A stretch of 64,000 nt of DNA from Gilvimarinus agarilyticus. GTDB lineage: Bacteria; Pseudomonadota; Gammaproteobacteria; Pseudomonadales; Cellvibrionaceae. Position numbers and translations under genes: made by a program. The stretch covers positions 2,995,975-3,059,974 of the forward strand of contig NZ_JXCJ01000001.1 in the NCBI RefSeq assembly GCF_000832015.1, written 5' to 3'. The notes under the pieces were generated by a model. The model was not told the origin of the DNA. It searched no databases and was given only the letters and a program-made list of their open reading frames with translations. Positions 56,586-64,000 of this stretch are shown in pieces; position 1 is the first letter of the stretch; each line of letters opens with the position of its first letter.

Positions 56586-56996
56586 TTAGGCGCCGATACG
56601 CACCCACACACCCGCGTCGTCTACATCTTCAATTACACCGGCGGCCGATCGGCTACTAGAGCCATCGGTAGCGGCAACGGTTTCGTCATCAACGATGTAA
56701 GCGGTGCCTTTAATGTGCGTGCGGTCGATTTCATCGACGCCGGCGCTGTTGGCAAAAAGAAACACACCGGCTTCAGTCTCCACGCTAATATCGCCAGCGG
56801 CGCCGTTACTGTTATCGGCGCGCTCAGTACAAAGCCCTCGAGCTTTTAAGCCGGTAGCGGGGCTACCAGGCGCGGCGTTGCCGCTGGCATCCAGCACTAC
56901 CAACGCGCCGGTATAAATGGTTGTAGCTTCGGCTACCGGATCGTTAAAGCGATCACCGGCCCGGCGCTTGGTCATACGGTCTTGTGCTAGTGCCAT
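56586..56996 (-). CDS. capsid decoration-type protein
   Basis: 136 aa, beta-rich, with GALVVLDASGNAAPG and KGTAYIVDDETVAATDG, resembling capsid cement/DUF2190-like proteins. It lies between protease and major head gene, the usual place of a decoration protein. AGGAG before ATG. Confidence 0.65.
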   Translation of the reverse strand: MALAQDRMTKRRAGDRFNDPVAEATTIYTGALVVLDASGNAAPGSPATGLKARGLCTERADNSNGAAGDISVETEAGVFLFANSAGVDEIDRTHIKGTAYIVDDETVAATDGSSSRSAAGVIEDVDDAGVWVRIGA

Positions 56997-57090
56997 GACG
57001 GCATCTCCTCTGTAGTGCTAAAAGTAACGAGAAAAATCGAGCCGGTTTGTTCAGGGTGATCCGGAAACACCTCACGCCCTTGGGGGTTCG

Positions 57091-58218
57091 TTACACCTTT
57101 TTGGCGGCGGCGTAGTCTTCTTGGGTAATGCCCATGTTGCTGCACACGGCAATTTCATCGGCGGTTAAGCCGTGCTCGTTGTCGGCAACGGGGGCGGCAC
57201 CGTTGGTTTGGCTGGCCAGTACATCTTTTAAAGGCTTAGCAGCGCCCAAGTAACTGTTAAGGGCGGCCACATCTTTTTTGCCTAAGTCGCGGGCCCAGGT
57301 TTCTAGCCCCTTGGTTAAGCGGCCGTCTTCTAACGCGGTGTCTACCAGGGCATCTACGTCGGCGGCATCGCGGGCAGCTAAGTTTGCGTTTAATGCGGTC
57401 ACTTGCTCCTGCAGTGATGTCAGCGCCGCCACGGGTGCGTACTTGGTTGGGTCGGGGTTGTCGGTCGTGCCCGCATCGGCTTTGGATTTAAGCGCCGTAC
57501 AGGCGGCTACCAATGTTTGCTCGTCGGTGGCTTCATCTACACCCAGCGCGCTGCACACGGCTTTAAGTGGGTTGTGGTTGTCGGCTTGGCCAAAGTGGGC
57601 GTTAAGTGCCGCCACAGCATCGTCGTCGGTCTCGGCTTGCAGGCCGTATTTGGCTAACAGTTTCTTTAAATGTTCGTTCACGCTGTCGTCCTCCAGGGTC
57701 GCCCCAAAGCAAGCGGCGGCACGCAGGCTCATTGCCTCCATGCCATCAATTGCCGGGGTGTTCGTAATTGCGCCCATTTCAATCGCTAAAACCTCGCCGG
57801 TTTTAGGGTGGAAACGGAACACGGGTGAAAAAAATAAGTACTCACGGTTGGCAATCGCTTGCCGTGCGCTTTCGGTTAGCTCTACTTGGGCAAACAGGCC
57901 GGCGCCTTCACGCCACTCCAACGCACGAAACCATGCCGCCGCCGGTGCGGGTTGGCCGTTATCTTCTTTGCGTAGGGTTTGATGCTCGTAATCAATCACT
58001 AAAGGGGTGGCGCGTTGGTTAAAACGCTCGATAACGCGCTGTGCGCTGGCTTGGTCAATGCGCCATGCGGGCACGGTCATGGGCCGGCCGTCCTGAGGGC
58101 GAAACTCGCCAGCGGGAAACACCTGGATGGTGGTCAGCGTGTCGGCATTGGCAGGCAGCATAAAACTGCACGCCGATAGCGCTATGCCTACTCCCACTGA
58201 AAGTGCTTTTTTCTTCAT
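57091..58218 (-). CDS. Mu gpI-like prohead protease/scaffold
   Basis: 375 aa. IQVFPAGEFRPQDGRP, then VIDYEHQTL and YLFFSPVFRFHPKTGEV with the MGAITNTPAIDGMEAM, match the Mu I protease family. The C-terminal part (after ~170) is Ala/Lys-rich helical and works as scaffold. The N-terminus ALSACSFMLPANA looks like a lipobox but family members have a comparable strand here, so export is not implied. Confidence 0.88.
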   Translation of the reverse strand: MKKKALSVGVGIALSACSFMLPANADTLTTIQVFPAGEFRPQDGRPMTVPAWRIDQASAQRVIERFNQRATPLVIDYEHQTLRKEDNGQPAPAAAWFRALEWREGAGLFAQVELTESARQAIANREYLFFSPVFRFHPKTGEVLAIEMGAITNTPAIDGMEAMSLRAAACFGATLEDDSVNEHLKKLLAKYGLQAETDDDAVAALNAHFGQADNHNPLKAVCSALGVDEATDEQTLVAACTALKSKADAGTTDNPDPTKYAPVAALTSLQEQVTALNANLAARDAADVDALVDTALEDGRLTKGLETWARDLGKKDVAALNSYLGAAKPLKDVLASQTNGAAPVADNEHGLTADEIAVCSNMGITQEDYAAAKKV

Positions 58219-58397
58219 ACGGCCTGACTCACTGATCGCCCCGGTGTGGGCTTGTTAATCGATTCAGTGCTCAGGTTATGCGCGAGTGCGCTTTAGGTCT
58301 TTTTGCGAGGGCAAAAACTTTTTAGGCGGGTTGTCGGGCTCAATGTGCAATCTGAGTTTGAGCCAAGGGGTTTGCAGCGGCGAGAACCCCTCCATAA

Positions 58398-58411
58398 ACG
58401 TTTATAAACGT
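58398..58411. repeat. 14-bp perfect palindrome between gpG and gpI genes
   Basis: ACGTTTATAAACGT, within a 253-bp gap with no gene. It may be an operator or a promoter element of the head operon. Confidence 0.5.
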
Positions 58412-58471
58412 GGGTGGGCGTAAAACTCGGGTAAATAGATGGCTAAGGGCTACAAGGGGCTTAAAACGCCG

Positions 58472-59032
58472 TTATTTTTCCGAGGCCTTTTTTAAGAACC
58501 GGGTGGCAATTTTTACCAGGTGTTGGTTTTGTTGGTCGTTGGTACCCAGGAATTCGCGAGCGGGAATTTTAATGGTGTGCTCGCCCACATTTACGCTTTG
58601 GGCAAAGTTGCTTCGGTTCTTTTTCACAAAGCGATTGCCCACGCTGCCATCGGCACGCTGGCGAAAATACACTTCACTGCGGCGGGTCTTTTTCTTAATG
58701 ACGCCACCCAGCTGGTGAATAGCCGCATAAACCCGGTTGGTACCAAACTCGAGGCCCTGGTCATCTTCAACACCGCGCAAGGTGCCGCCCAGGTAATTGT
58801 TCAGCGTTAGAATCCGGTTTTTATTTTTCTTTTTACGGGCTTTGTATTTTGCCGATAGCTCTTGCCAGGGTGTGCCATCGGGCGCGGTTTGGGTTTTGAA
58901 CCGGGCGCGGGTAATTTTGCCCAGGTATTCGTTCATTAACGCGAACATGGGCTTGGGGTGTTCTATGCCCGCAACCAGGCCTTGCAGCCGGGCCTCTACA
59001 TCGCTGGTTACGCTTACCTTTACGCCTGCCAT
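58472..59032 (-). CDS. Mu gpG-like virion morphogenesis protein
   Basis: 186 aa. VSVTSDVEARLQGL and QTAPDGTPWQELSAKYKARK, VYAAIHQLGGVI and IPAREFLGTND are Phage_tail_S/gpG signatures. It is needed for joining head and tail in Mu-like phages. A 253-bp gap separates it from the protease gene. Confidence 0.88.
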   Translation of the reverse strand: MAGVKVSVTSDVEARLQGLVAGIEHPKPMFALMNEYLGKITRARFKTQTAPDGTPWQELSAKYKARKKKNKNRILTLNNYLGGTLRGVEDDQGLEFGTNRVYAAIHQLGGVIKKKTRRSEVYFRQRADGSVGNRFVKKNRSNFAQSVNVGEHTIKIPAREFLGTNDQQNQHLVKIATRFLKKASEK

Positions 59033-59131
59033 AGTTCTGCCTATAATTTACTTACGTCTTGTCGCATGTGCTGCCCCCGGCTTTAGGGCCCCCAGGTGCG
59101 CAAGGTGCCTACAGTAGCCGGGCTGTGGGGT

Positions 59132-60382
59132 TCACTCTTCTCTTTGGTACAGCCTTATACCCACCCGTAAACCTTCCACCTCGCTTACCTCAGGGTCAAA
59201 CACGGTAACGCCGCTCCAGCCGTCTGGCCCGCGCTCAAACACGGCCAGCACGGGCACGGGCTCGCCGGGCAATTCAAACTGGGCAATATAACGGCGGCGC
59301 ACCACGGACTTTTGTAACGCCTGGTGGTACTCCAGCCGCACCCAAATTTCATCGGGGTCTATCACGCCTGCGGCCAACACACGCATAAAGCGGCCGCGAT
59401 TATTCTTGTTGGCTTTGAGCAAGCCGGTGCGCTTGTTGCGGAACAACTCGGCGCCCATGGCCAAACGCTCGCCCAATACATCGGTAAATACTGCAGGCTC
59501 TGTTAGCGTTGCGCCAAAGGCGTCCAGGTATTGCTGTGCGTAAAACTCTTCGCTTTGGCCATCGGGCAAGCGCATACCGTCTGGCAAGGTTCGTGGCGCG
59601 GGTAACGGGTCGCTTGGGCGCGTGTTGGGTACACCGGGCCCACCGGTGGAACCAGGTATAACCGGGTCGGGCCGCTCGGGCGGTATCTGACTACTAAGGC
59701 GCGATTTACCCGGTGCGTGTTCAAAGCCTGGGTCTATGCCCTCGGGTACCGTTACGGTGTGTGGGCCATTGGGGCTATTTTTGCCAATGGTGTGTTGCAC
59801 ATAATTAAATTCGGGCGCTGTGTCGGGGCCGGTTTTGCCTTCATCCGCTAATTCATCTTCGCTAACACCTTCTACATAACACTGGCAGCCCCAGGCATTA
59901 ATGGGAAAGTGCGTGTCCCAAAAAGGGTCGTCGTGGCGTAGGGTTAAACCATCCCACGCCAGGTGATGCTCACGTGGGTTTTCTACCGCGTCGGAATGCC
60001 GGTAACGCCAGTACGGCATGTCGGCACTAAATTCTTTTAGCTGAGCGTAGCGCCCGGCGCTGTAGCTGCTGAACAGGTTGGTATCGTAAATCACACGCGA
60101 TCGCCAATTGCGGCCGCCGTTATAGTCCCACCCGTGGCGTGCGACGATATCGTCAAAGTCTGCGCGGAACTGCTCGAGCGTTGTGCCATCGCTAATGGCT
60201 CGCTCAACGGCCGTGCGAAAGTCCGCCACCAGCGTGTCGCGGTTAGCCCCGGCCACCATAAAGCCCCAGTCGTGCTCAAAGCTGTAAAGGTCTGTCCAGG
60301 CTGTGGTGGGTATGTTCAGCTTGCGGCGGAAAAATTCAATCTGCTGCGGGAACGGAACAGACCCGTAACTGGCGGTAGCCAT
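59132..60382 (-). CDS. MuF-type head morphogenesis protein fused to a PBECR2-like nuclease domain
   Basis: 416 aa. Residues 1-260 are the MuF/gp30 head protein (NWRSRVIYDTNLFSSYSAGR, AWGCQCYVEGVSEDEL). The C-terminal ~130 residues (PAVFTDVLGERLAMGAEL, GVIDPDEIWVRLEYH, VRRRYIAQF) match the PBECR2 domain, a barnase/EndoU/colicin/RelE-like nuclease fold predicted by others for phage-borne MuF effectors. A Pro/Gly-rich linker (~225-270) joins the two. It starts at TAATG overlapping the portal stop. Confidence 0.8.
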   Translation of the reverse strand: MATASYGSVPFPQQIEFFRRKLNIPTTAWTDLYSFEHDWGFMVAGANRDTLVADFRTAVERAISDGTTLEQFRADFDDIVARHGWDYNGGRNWRSRVIYDTNLFSSYSAGRYAQLKEFSADMPYWRYRHSDAVENPREHHLAWDGLTLRHDDPFWDTHFPINAWGCQCYVEGVSEDELADEGKTGPDTAPEFNYVQHTIGKNSPNGPHTVTVPEGIDPGFEHAPGKSRLSSQIPPERPDPVIPGSTGGPGVPNTRPSDPLPAPRTLPDGMRLPDGQSEEFYAQQYLDAFGATLTEPAVFTDVLGERLAMGAELFRNKRTGLLKANKNNRGRFMRVLAAGVIDPDEIWVRLEYHQALQKSVVRRRYIAQFELPGEPVPVLAVFERGPDGWSGVTVFDPEVSEVEGLRVGIRLYQREE

Positions 60383-61956
60383 TAACCGCGCTCCTCGGCC
60401 ACTTCATTGCGGCCCGCCAAGTTCGCGACCAGGTTAGCCTCGGTTACCGCGCGGGCGTAATCGTCCAGGCTCATGTTGGGGTAAAGCTCCAGCAGGCGAT
60501 CGCGCAGCTCGTCCATGGTGCTTACGTCATCCATCAATGTGCGCACCTGGTTTATCCAGTTGGCCAGCGACGGCTCGGCCCGCTCGCGCGCCTGGGCCAT
60601 CATATGCTCCGGCGGTGTATTGGGCGCAGGCAACTGGGCGTTGGTGGCGGCTGTGGGCGCATCTAGATTTTGCTCGCGCTGCTGTTGTACAGCGCGCTTG
60701 GCAATGGGTTCTAGCAGCTCGGCGCCTTCCTCCGGCTCAGGAATGCCAACGCGCTCTTGGGCCCACTGGCGGTCAATGCGCATACCGATGTTTAGCAGCT
60801 TTGGTGCTGCGTTCGCAAAGGCGACCATGTCTTCCGGTTCGTTGGTGTCAAACACCAGGCGTGGGCAGCGGCGCCAGTTATCCACCAAGCCGTTCAGCAC
60901 GGCTATGGGGTAAATCAAATCGCGGCTCAGGGTTTTGGCTATTTGTTTGGCGTCGCCATCGCGTAGCTCTTTGCGCACATCGTCGTGAACATTGCCCAGG
61001 GCGTTGGTGCTGGTTTTGCCGTCCGCCTGGCTGGTAAGGGTGCCGCCCAAAATGGCTTTGCTCTGGGCTTTGTCGCACCAGCTCATCATTAGCTCGAACG
61101 CTTTGGGGTCGCCTTGGGCAGCGTTGTGAAATTCTATTTCCATGCCCTGGGGAATAATGCCCGCTGCGTTGTGGCCTATTTGTGCCAGCGCGCGCATCAG
61201 GGTTAGCTTTTCGGATTCGTTGGCTCCGCTGGGGTACTTACCCAGGCGCAGGGGAATGCCGTAAATTTCCAGGAACTCGGCTAAATCCCCCACGCTGTAA
61301 TTTTTAAACAGATAGGGCCACACCAGCACGCGGAATAACGCGGTGCGCTCCAGCCAGCCGCTTTTAGCTTTGTGGGTGTGTACAATCCAGCCAAAGGGTT
61401 TTAGCGGGTCGCCATTGCCGGGCCCGCGCAGGTGAATGGCTTGTTCAAAACCGCGCACCAACTGAAACCAGGTTTGCGGGCGGTGCTGCACATTAATAGG
61501 TAACCAATCGCCATCCACCCGGTGCCAGCCGCCGTACTCCTGGCAGGCAAAGCCTTTGCCGATGGCATCGGTGGTATCAAAAATAATGTCTTCTATATCT
61601 TCCAGCCCGTCTAAAATCTCGCGCACGGCCATGGCGGCATCGCGCTCTTTTGCGGTGGCGTTGCGCGGCGGGTCAATGCGCCAATCTAACCCGGACACGG
61701 CGCGGCGGCGCTTGCCCATCTCACTCATAATGTGGGCGTCTTTCTCTTCCATGTCCTCAAACAATTCGTACTGAGCGGTAATATCGCCTTGCTCGGCGGC
61801 AATTAAAATTTGGCCCAGCTTGCTCGGGGTAAGCCCACGCGAGGGGTGATCCTGAAACTCGCGATGCAGCGCCACCGCGTGCGCGGTTTGCGCGGTTTTA
61901 ATGTCGTTAAGCGGTATGGGGTTACCGTCTACGTCTACTATGCGGCTGTCTACCAT
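60382..61956 (-). CDS. portal protein (Mu gp29-like, DUF935)
   Basis: 524 aa. LYELFEDMEEKDAHI-type region (YELFEDMEEKDAHIMSEMGK), RRRAVSGLDWRI and DLAEFLEIYGIPLRLGKYP are DUF935 signatures. It forms the portal ring at the head vertex. It overlaps the terminase stop by 7 bp. Confidence 0.93.
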   Translation of the reverse strand: MVDSRIVDVDGNPIPLNDIKTAQTAHAVALHREFQDHPSRGLTPSKLGQILIAAEQGDITAQYELFEDMEEKDAHIMSEMGKRRRAVSGLDWRIDPPRNATAKERDAAMAVREILDGLEDIEDIIFDTTDAIGKGFACQEYGGWHRVDGDWLPINVQHRPQTWFQLVRGFEQAIHLRGPGNGDPLKPFGWIVHTHKAKSGWLERTALFRVLVWPYLFKNYSVGDLAEFLEIYGIPLRLGKYPSGANESEKLTLMRALAQIGHNAAGIIPQGMEIEFHNAAQGDPKAFELMMSWCDKAQSKAILGGTLTSQADGKTSTNALGNVHDDVRKELRDGDAKQIAKTLSRDLIYPIAVLNGLVDNWRRCPRLVFDTNEPEDMVAFANAAPKLLNIGMRIDRQWAQERVGIPEPEEGAELLEPIAKRAVQQQREQNLDAPTAATNAQLPAPNTPPEHMMAQARERAEPSLANWINQVRTLMDDVSTMDELRDRLLELYPNMSLDDYARAVTEANLVANLAGRNEVAEERG

Positions 61957-63605
61957 GCGCCTTGCTCCGGTATTAAAAGGTCGTTGTCGTTATCTTCTAC
62001 GTTGTCGAATCCGCGGGTGTGTTTGGGCATTGGCGTCCAATCAATCTCGCCGCCTTGCATCCAGCTGGCGCGTATGGCCATTGCCAGCGCCACGGCAAAG
62101 TCGCCATGGCGTTTGCCTTTACCTTTGCCGGTTTCGGTATCTTTAGTGCGGCCCTTATCAATCAGCGGTATGCCGTTAACTACCTTGATGTGCAGCAAGT
62201 CATCCAGGATGCTCTGGTGGCGAGGCACCTCTACGTTAAAGTCTTCAAACTCGCCTTTAAGCTTAGGCATCCACTCGGCGTACCACGCCTGGCTAAGCTG
62301 TACCTGGTCAACCAACCCGGAACCAAACTCCAGGGCGGCTTGCTCAGCTAAGTAGCCGCCGTTGGCGGTGGCATCAAAAGCGGCGCCGCCAAAGCGTGGC
62401 AGCCGTTTGATGATGAACTTCATCACCTGCTCTTGTTGCTGGTAGGTAAGGTTGCGCAGCTCCACCACAAACGGCGTGCGCTTGCGTAAGTTGGGCTTAA
62501 TGGCGAGTGGCGCGAACACGGTTAAATCACCGCTCCGGGCAAAGTCTTCACCAAACACATGGCGGTCGTTTTTGTTCAGCGCGTTTAGCTCGGGCAACAG
62601 GTTATCCAGGCACCACTTACTGATTTCGTCTTCGCGCTGCTGGCGGGGCCAGCTTTCAAAATCTTCCGGCGCCTCGTAGCGGTATATGGGCAGGCTGTGG
62701 TCGGCCACCATGGCGGCCTCAACCAGCACGCGCGAGAGGTAATTGCCGCCGCTCTTTTTCGGCACGCAGCCGTACTCTTCATCGGCGCTTTCTGTGTTGG
62801 GGGCGTTTTTGTACAGGTCGGCCCGCCACTTGGCCTCGGCCTTGGGTGACCACGTTTGGCCGGTTACATAGCAGATGCGCTTGTACAGCCCCTGTGCGAT
62901 CGCATCGTCCAAAGTGATGCGGTGGATGCTGTAATCTTTACGGCCCTCGCGGGAGTCTTGTATGTAGGTGTTAAAGGCGTTGTCTACGCCGTTATGGGTA
63001 CTAATAAGCCGTACTTTGTTGCCCCACATGGTTAGTGCGAGCGCGGCTTTAAGCAGCTCCTCTAGGCTTTCATGGAATGCCGCCTCATCGATCACGACAT
63101 CACCTTGCAAACCGCGCAGGTTGCTGGGGCGTGAGCTTAGCGCCTGAATCTTAAACCCGCTTTTCGGAAAGCGGATCATGTAGGCGAGAATCTCCTCTTT
63201 CTTGCCGGTATCCCAAAAGGTTTGCTCGTACACATCCGCTTCAGCCAGCTCATTAAACGCCTTAGCAAACAAGGCACAAGCGGCAATGTACTCCAGCGCC
63301 ATCTCTTGTTTGCTGCCCACGTAAAAGGTATTGCAGCCGCCGCGCTTACGGGGTTTGGCGCCGTTAATCACGTTGCGGCCGGCCTCGGCCCAGGTTAAAC
63401 CGGTACGGCGGGATTTCTCGGCCAGCATGATATGGCTTTCATCCTCAAACCACTTTTGCTGGTACGGCAAGAACACCGCGTCACCGCCCGGTACCGCCTC
63501 GGCGATATCCTCGGGCACGACCACGCCGTACAGCTCCATCTCCTCGGCCAAGTTGATTTTGCGCGGGGTATTGGTGGGCGTCAATTTGCCTTGCGTATCG
63601 CTCAT
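61950..63605 (-). CDS. large terminase subunit (Mu gp28-like)
   Basis: 551 aa. Walker A-like AEKSRRTGLTWAEAG and Walker B GDVVIDEAAFHES are present; RLISTHNG (coupling motif) and the nuclease-domain acids in FGEDFARSGD follow. It packages DNA. The start overlaps the DUF3486 stop by one base. Confidence 0.95.
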   Translation of the reverse strand: MSDTQGKLTPTNTPRKINLAEEMELYGVVVPEDIAEAVPGGDAVFLPYQQKWFEDESHIMLAEKSRRTGLTWAEAGRNVINGAKPRKRGGCNTFYVGSKQEMALEYIAACALFAKAFNELAEADVYEQTFWDTGKKEEILAYMIRFPKSGFKIQALSSRPSNLRGLQGDVVIDEAAFHESLEELLKAALALTMWGNKVRLISTHNGVDNAFNTYIQDSREGRKDYSIHRITLDDAIAQGLYKRICYVTGQTWSPKAEAKWRADLYKNAPNTESADEEYGCVPKKSGGNYLSRVLVEAAMVADHSLPIYRYEAPEDFESWPRQQREDEISKWCLDNLLPELNALNKNDRHVFGEDFARSGDLTVFAPLAIKPNLRKRTPFVVELRNLTYQQQEQVMKFIIKRLPRFGGAAFDATANGGYLAEQAALEFGSGLVDQVQLSQAWYAEWMPKLKGEFEDFNVEVPRHQSILDDLLHIKVVNGIPLIDKGRTKDTETGKGKGKRHGDFAVALAMAIRASWMQGGEIDWTPMPKHTRGFDNVEDNDNDLLIPEQGAW

Positions 63606-64000
63606 TACGCTTTACCCAGCAGCACGTTACGAATGCGGTTTTCGAGCTGCTCGCTCATGCCATCGGTGCCGCGTAGTTCTTCCAGCCGCTCCTCTTGCTC
63701 AGTAAGCTGCTGCAGCCGCGCCTCTTCAGCAATGGCTTTGCGTTGCTCGATGCTGAATTTCTTTTGCGTCACGCTGGCACGGCCTAGCTCGGCTACGGCC
63801 TTGGCAATTTTGGGTAAGTCGAACTTACCTTCATCGCTCATTAGCAGCTTAAACAAGTGCTCTTGTACCAGGCGCATTAGGGCCTCGTTAACGGCGCCTT
63901 CCTCATCGGGGGCGGCATCCACTACGGCGCGGGCTTGCTCGCTGGCCATTTTGAGTGCCGACAAACGCACCTCAAAATCTTGGCCATAGCGGTTAAGCGC
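63605..64000 (-). CDS. DUF3486 (Mu gp27-like) small terminase, 5' part outside window
   Basis: About 131 residues visible; frame is open to the window edge (ALNRYGQDFEVRL before the shown portion). KIAKAVAELGRASVTQKKF and RLQQLTEQEERLEEL match DUF3486 (~190 aa). It is the small terminase partner of gp28. Confidence 0.88.
   Translation of the reverse strand, partial: ALNRYGQDFEVRLSALKMASEQARAVVDAAPDEEGAVNEALMRLVQEHLFKLLMSDEGKFDLPKIAKAVAELGRASVTQKKFSIEQRKAIAEEARLQQLTEQEERLEELRGTDGMSEQLENRIRNVLLGKA

Larger units (their letters stand above)
39245..64000 (-). mobile_element. Mu-like transposable prophage, late region (runs off the window)
   Basis: At least 24.7 kb of late genes on the minus strand: Mu-type head genes (gp27, 28, 29, 30, G, I, T, 35, 36, 37 equivalents) and a non-contractile tail. 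The proposed outer end is TGT at 39245-39247, as Mu-type ends are TG...CA, at the point where the oxygenase gene breaks. The early genes (transposase A/B, repressor) lie beyond 64000. The order resembles B3/D3112-like siphoviral transposable phages more than Mu itself. Confidence 0.85.

Noticed and set aside
57091..58218. lipoprotein signal on the phage protease (LSAC lipobox-like)
   Set aside because: The same region is a strand in Mu I-like proteases, and export of a prohead protease makes no sense.

Overview
The window looks like a chromosome segment of a marine, polysaccharide-degrading gammaproteobacterium, most like the Cellvibrionaceae and relatives. This is inferred from the gene content: a secreted GH43 glycosidase, a rhombosortase, the tmk/holB/pilZ/tatD neighbourhood, ppiB-lpxH, and a peroxiredoxin beside bfd-bfr as in Pseudomonas. 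No rRNA, tRNA or CRISPR array was seen.

Region 1 (1-14254) is ordinary housekeeping. It holds a truncated HDOD gene, a DUF4862 protein, a Tat-exported dienelactone hydrolase with a DUF6151 gene, ung, a type III ornithine/lysine decarboxylase, a 2-Cys peroxiredoxin divergent from bfd-bfr (iron and peroxide handling), a coiled-coil lipoprotein next to a membrane Ser/Thr kinase, and a stand-alone gcvP.

Region 2 (14274-17248) is the most unusual part. Two inverted copies of a ~230-bp structured repeat each begin in the U-tract of a flanking gene's terminator (gcvP on the left, cutC on the right). They enclose an AT-richer island with a PIN-like nuclease gene, frameshifted at a T6 run, convergent with a HEPN-domain gene. 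The two repeat copies differ mostly in the stems of two hairpins, and the changes are compensatory, so the fold is conserved. I read this as a possible undescribed mobile or cargo element with toxin- or defence-like genes.

Region 3 (17314-39244) is core genome again. It holds cutC plus a ROK sugar kinase, a ParD-like/map pair, a TonB-like membrane protein, GH43, small membrane proteins, dUTPase, tatD-pilZ-dsbA-like-mltB-holB, rluA, tmk, ppiB-lpxH, a patatin phospholipase, fadD, a CoA-type Nudix gene plus a YqfO-like gene preceded by a (GGGTAC)7 tandem repeat, serC-serA, and a rhombosortase. It ends in the 3' part of a 2OG-Fe(II) oxygenase gene.

Region 4 (about 39245-64000, running off the window) is a Mu-like transposable prophage with its late genes on the minus strand. 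The order is small terminase, large terminase, portal, MuF head protein fused to a PBECR2-type nuclease domain, gpG, protease, decoration protein, major head, gp35/36/37-like genes, then a long non-contractile tail module. The tail includes tube, G/GT chaperones with a textbook -1 frameshift site, a 1677-aa tape measure, tip proteins and fibre. Accessory genes at the right end are a spanin-position lipoprotein, a Com-like zinc finger overlapping a Dam methylase, and a two-TM coiled-coil protein resembling abortive-infection proteins. The phage end appears to lie inside the oxygenase gene.
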